Of a stretch of DNA of 64,000 nt, positions 60,047 to 64,000 are shown one piece after another (position 1 is the stretch's first letter; each line of letters starts with the position of its first letter). Made by a program: the position numbers and the translations under genes. Under the pieces are notes generated by a model. The model was not told the origin of the DNA, ran no database searches, and saw only the letters and a program-made list of their open reading frames with translations. The DNA lies in contig JANJXV010000020.1 of the NCBI GenBank assembly GCA_024803745.1, positions 21,626,777 through 21,690,776 on the forward strand. Direction: 5' to 3'. This stretch comes from Megascapheus bottae (Eukaryota > Chordata > Mammalia > Rodentia > Geomyidae).

Positions 60047-61245
60047 TACTTGTAGTCATTTTTAACATGAATTAAGACAAAAATACAGATTAAGTATAGT
60101 GTATTCAATGCATATGTAGTAAGTACATTTTGTATACCAAGAGCTATGCTCTATTGACTCCTCTCATAAAGAACTCATAATATTGAAGGAAAAACAGACA
60201 TGGAAACAAAAGAAGAGTTTCTTGGGAAACATAAACAGGTAGAAAATGGAGGCCAGAATTAGGTAGAGAATGATTTTGTACAGTGGGATTTAAAAAGTTT
60301 GAGATAATGAAGTAAAATTCTATCATGAAAGTATGGACGATATGGCAGGAATGCTGAAATTGTTTGAAACAAGTGAGAACTGCAGCTAGTTCTAGAGACT
60401 TGAAAAATATTCTAGGCAATAACAAATCCAAGTCTTGACAACAAAGCCACAAATAAGATTTTGGGTCTACATGATGCTGCAGAGATGGCCAAGTGGGCAT
60501 GGGGAAAACAAAATAAACAGCTAAGTTGTTAAGGTCTTAGGTATTGAGCCAAATAGTTTCATTTGTAGATCCACTAGAGATACAATATTCTTGGAGAAGT
60601 AGAAAACTGCCAATGTATCTAGATGATATATCTTCTCCAGACAGATGATATTAAAATATTAATATTTATACAGAATTTAAGAGAGCATCTCTTCTATACT
60701 AAGTCTTCAGAAAATGTCAAAGCTCCAAGTTATTGGTTCTGAGAACTGATTCATTAAAAGAGAGTAAGTTGACCAGAGGGATCATATTCTTGCTTTATGT
60801 GCTATATGGGAGAATTAATGAGTTTTCCCTACTAGGAACTCCAATCAAGGAAGCTAAAAAATGTCTATAAAACATATACAGAGAGAACATATGTGGAAAT
60901 TATTCTATCCTGAATAAGATAGGATAATTTTGTGGTAAGCCTTATATAACAAGTAGATGAAATTATAAAAGTAGGCAAATAAAGGGAAGGTAAAATGGAA
61001 GATACCATTTTAAAGGACATCAACTTAAGTTTGTTCTCAAAAAATGTGATATCAGAGGATGGCAAAATGTAGGATAATGGAAGCTCATAGAATTCTAAAA
61101 TGCACCTAGGATTCCTCTGTGCTTTACATGCAGTACTTTCTAGTTATTCAGTGAAATTCTGCCCTTCCACTCTGGGTGCTGCTAAATCATGACTTTATTT
61201 ATATATACGCCTTTCAACGTTTTAAAAAGTCACTAATGGATTTTA

Positions 61246-61248
<3 letters not shown>

Positions 61249-61294
<46 letters not shown>
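61249..61294. repeat. (GT)n microsatellite
   Basis: 23 GT units. Confidence 0.95.
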
Positions 61295-61296
<2 letters not shown>

Positions 61297-61789
61297 TTAG
61301 GAAACTTGATAAAAGTGGAGGTCATGAAGTTGAGCAAGGTAAGCTAAAACCTCAAAAAGTCAAATACTTAAAGTTTTTGTTCATTCATAAAATCTAGATC
61401 TAAATGAAAACAATGGTGATAATAATAGAGACAAACATGTAAAAGACGGACTGTCTAGGGGCAGAATCAACAGAATAAGAAGGGGAAAGAAAAGATCACT
61501 AAGGTTTTAAACCCATGAAGTATATAAAAGTCTATATTTTGTAATACATAGGAGAGCATAATAAAAGTAAAATGAGAGTGAGTGGAGTGGAGAAATATAA
61601 CAGAAGGGATGAAGCCCATCCTAACACAATGCATGCATGCATGCATAGAATTATCCCAATGAAACCTCTTTGTGTTTATAATGTATTCTAAATTTAAATA
61701 TAAAATAAAATGAATGCTTTTGTTGGTGTGGTAAATTTGTTTTAATTAATGAACCAGTGTTGAAACATCATTGCTGACTGGCATCCAAA

Positions 61790-62345
61790 GTATACAGTTG
61801 TATACATTCAGATAATACCATGTGTCCACCATCTTGGAGTATACAGCAGCCTTTCCCTGCCCTTAGCATCCCTTGTAATACTGGCTCCTTCCCCTTTCCC
61901 CCTCTTTCCTCTTCTTAACCTTGTCAGCCATTGATCTTTCCAATGTCTTAAGAGTTTTGTCTTCTCTAGAACAACATGTACTTAAAAATCATAGCATATG
62001 TAGATCAAGGCCTTTCAGGCAGGTTTTATTTTCTCTTAGGGCTATGCATTGAAGCTGCCTCCATGTTTCTTAGCAGCTTGATAACTCATTTCTTTTCATT
62101 GCTGAAAAGTATTACATTGTCTGAATGTGCCACATTTCATTTTCCCATTCACCCATTTAAGGGTATTTCAGTTACTTTCAACTTTTTGACAACTATGACT
62201 ATAGCTGCTACAAAAAATTCATGTGCATGTTTTTGTGTAGATAGCGGTTTTCCATTTATGTAAATAAGTAGGAACATGCTTTCTGGATTATATGATAAGA
62301 CTATGATTACTTCTGTAAGAAACTGCCAAAACTGTCTTTCAAAGC
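61790..62345 (-). mobile_element. Ancient L1 relic (L1M-like)
   Basis: Reverse copy of an old L1 3' portion: tttcattgctgaaaagtatt, cattttcccattcacccatt, actatgactatagctgctac, tgtgcatgtttttgtgtaga. These are hallmark phrases of old mammalian L1 seen in reverse. Confidence 0.6.
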
Positions 62346-62411
62346 AGCTGTGTCTGAAATTTGTGAAAAGTAAGATGCACATTTATGGAAATTAAAAAGA
62401 ATAAAAAAAAG

Positions 62412-62598
62412 GGGCTGGGAGTCTGGCCTAGTGGAAGAGTGCTTGCCTAGCATGTACAAAGACCTGGGTTTGATTCCTTGGCATCACATACATAAAAAAA
62501 AAAGCTGGAAGTGGTGCTGTGGCTCAAATGGTAGAGTTCTAGCCTTAGGAAAGCCATTGTTTAGGTCCTGAGTTCAAGCCCCAAGACTAGGGGAAAAA
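62412..62598 (+). repeat. IDL-Geo SINE
   Basis: Complete dimer with an internal A-run between halves. aaaaagaataa occurs on both sides (about 62394 and 62605) and is the likely duplication. Confidence 0.88.
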
Positions 62599-64000
62599 AC
62601 GAATAAAAAGAATAACAGAAAAGAAAGAATAAAAAAATCGCAGAGGCAAATTTAGCAGAAAAAAAGATAAGAATTTAGGAATATTCAAGCTGGATGGTCT
62701 CTGTAAACTTGAAGTAATCAGGTCATTTCCTAAGAATGATATTTGATGAGGGAAGAAAAGTACTAATAGTAGATATACTTATTGAATACTTTCTATGAAT
62801 CCATGTTTATTGAAGTTGCCTCAAACAGTGGAAAGAAGATCAACATTTAATGAAAAGAAAACCAAACACATAGGGACTTTGTATTACCATTATCTATTTA
62901 ATGGTGAAATAAACTGTGAAGGTGGACTTCTTGAAGATCTGACCCGAGTGCCATCTGGAGTACTGAGGGTTGGTATTGGGAATTTGTAAGAGTTTAGAGG
63001 AAGTGCTATGTGTCACATGAATTGAAACTTCTCAGAAACATAAAAAAAAAGAATTGCTCTGCTGATGATGATAGAAGTGGAGAAAACCTGGTGTCCCTTT
63101 GCATTCCTGAATGCCCCTGTGGCAATGAGTCATGTGGGGGTGGAAGACATTCGTAGCAAACACTGTGAAGTTTAGTTTTTAAAAGAACATTTCAGTAAAG
63201 AGTCAATGTTCCCATCATTTCTCATGCACCCACTAAAAGCCCCTCACCCACAGACTTATTTTTTTTCTTTTGGAAAAGAAACATGCTCTCCTTAAATGCT
63301 TTAGCTGTATCATCTTCTTTCATGCATTTCCTATACAATTTAAGTGAACACTCTTGGAAGGAAGTCAAGATCCGACTCATTTACCTTACCACAGTCAATG
63401 CACTAGCTCTGTTTCTTCGCTGTATGTTAAGACCATCTTCCTATGTGAAGCACTGGACTGGATCTGGAGTTTTTCTAAAGCTGGTGGTCTACTGGTGATG
63501 AGGTGGTCTTAAGCAAAAAGAGAAGTGAGGAAACATGTAAAAGGAAATCCTAAGATCTAGACGGCATGTAGTTGAGTGCTATCAAGTCTTTTACATTTTT
63601 CTTAAAGGAAAGGTACATTCTGATGGTGGCCAAGTTGCCAGATGCTTGCAACAATAAACATTCTTGGTAAATAGCTTGAACAGTGAAGAAAAACTCTGAC
63701 TGGGTTTGGGAACAGACCGCTAAAGTAAGCAGAATCTGGAATGCTATATAAATGTATAAGAGTTGATAATCATATCAGCACCATGCTAATTAATAAACAA
63801 AAAGTAGGAAGGAACCCACCATTACAAAATGGGAACCTATTAGAAGTTGAAGATGAAACATTATTGCTGTGTCATGTGTCTTTCAGAAAGCCTACGCTGA
63901 CTGCATGGATGCTGTCCTGGATTATGAGGGAAAAATCCAGATGTCTTGCATTTTTAGCCCAAACAATGTGCCAAGAGAGCATTCCCAGTAGCCTCTAAAT

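Larger units (their letters stand above)
59300..64000. other. Upstream flank of UNC80, no gene recognised
   Basis: AT-rich DNA with two IDL-Geo SINEs (59856-60046, 62412-62598), a GT microsatellite (61249-61294), a GCAT-type short repeat (61630-61645) and an ancient L1 piece (61790-62345). No open frame has features of a real exon. In human the neighbouring gene upstream of UNC80 is MAP2, if I recall correctly; nothing of it is visible here. Confidence 0.7.

Noticed and set aside
58604..64000. Divergent gene sharing the CpG island
   Set aside because: No exon with coding character or known protein match was found on the plus strand up to the end of the window.
1..64000. CRISPR arrays, bacterial operons or phage systems
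   Set aside because: Spliced vertebrate gene structure and mammalian repeats throughout; the regular repeats are microsatellites.

Overview
The window is mammalian nuclear DNA: large introns with GT-AG borders, microsatellites, L1 retrotransposons and SINEs, and one CpG island. The most frequent SINE joins a tRNA/ID-like left half to a right half that I recognise as the Geo monomer. To my knowledge this IDL-Geo dimer is restricted to the rodent superfamily Geomyoidea (kangaroo rats, pocket mice, pocket gophers), so the source is probably a geomyoid rodent. I cannot name the species.

One protein-coding gene fills most of the window on the minus strand: UNC80, the large cytoplasmic subunit of the NALCN sodium-leak channel complex. 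I reconstructed 22 consecutive coding exons, from the start codon at 58603 down to 3145. All have AG acceptors and GT donors, phases are compatible at every junction, and the spliced frame is open for 3,618 nt (1,206 codons). That is roughly the first third of a protein of about 3,258 residues in human. The rest of the gene lies beyond position 1. Exon 2 (49 nt), exon 6 (74 nt) and several others are too short to show as long open frames and were found by matching the expected protein across splice sites.

Layout: 1-3144 is the partial intron 22. 3145-29370 is an exon-dense part holding exons 22 to 8. 29371-52791 is an intron-rich part (introns 7 to 4) holding only exons 7, 6 and 5 and most of the L1 sequence. 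52792-58603 holds exons 4 to 1. A CpG island at about 58375-59290 covers exon 1 and the presumed promoter and contains a split REST/NRSF-like element. From about 59300 to 64000 is upstream flank with no gene that I can recognise.

No new protein system is present. The most interesting signals are in the mobile DNA. Two places show an L1 inserted into the 3' target-site duplication of an IDL-Geo SINE. One L1 has a direct-inverted-direct structure with a 5'UTR-like first segment. Two ultra-short L1 insertions (about 35 and 76 bp) have perfect target-site duplications. A second SINE class fuses a B1/7SL-like head to the same Geo half. Also notable are a 197-nt pure purine tract in intron 6 and a 165-bp duplicated block in intron 22.
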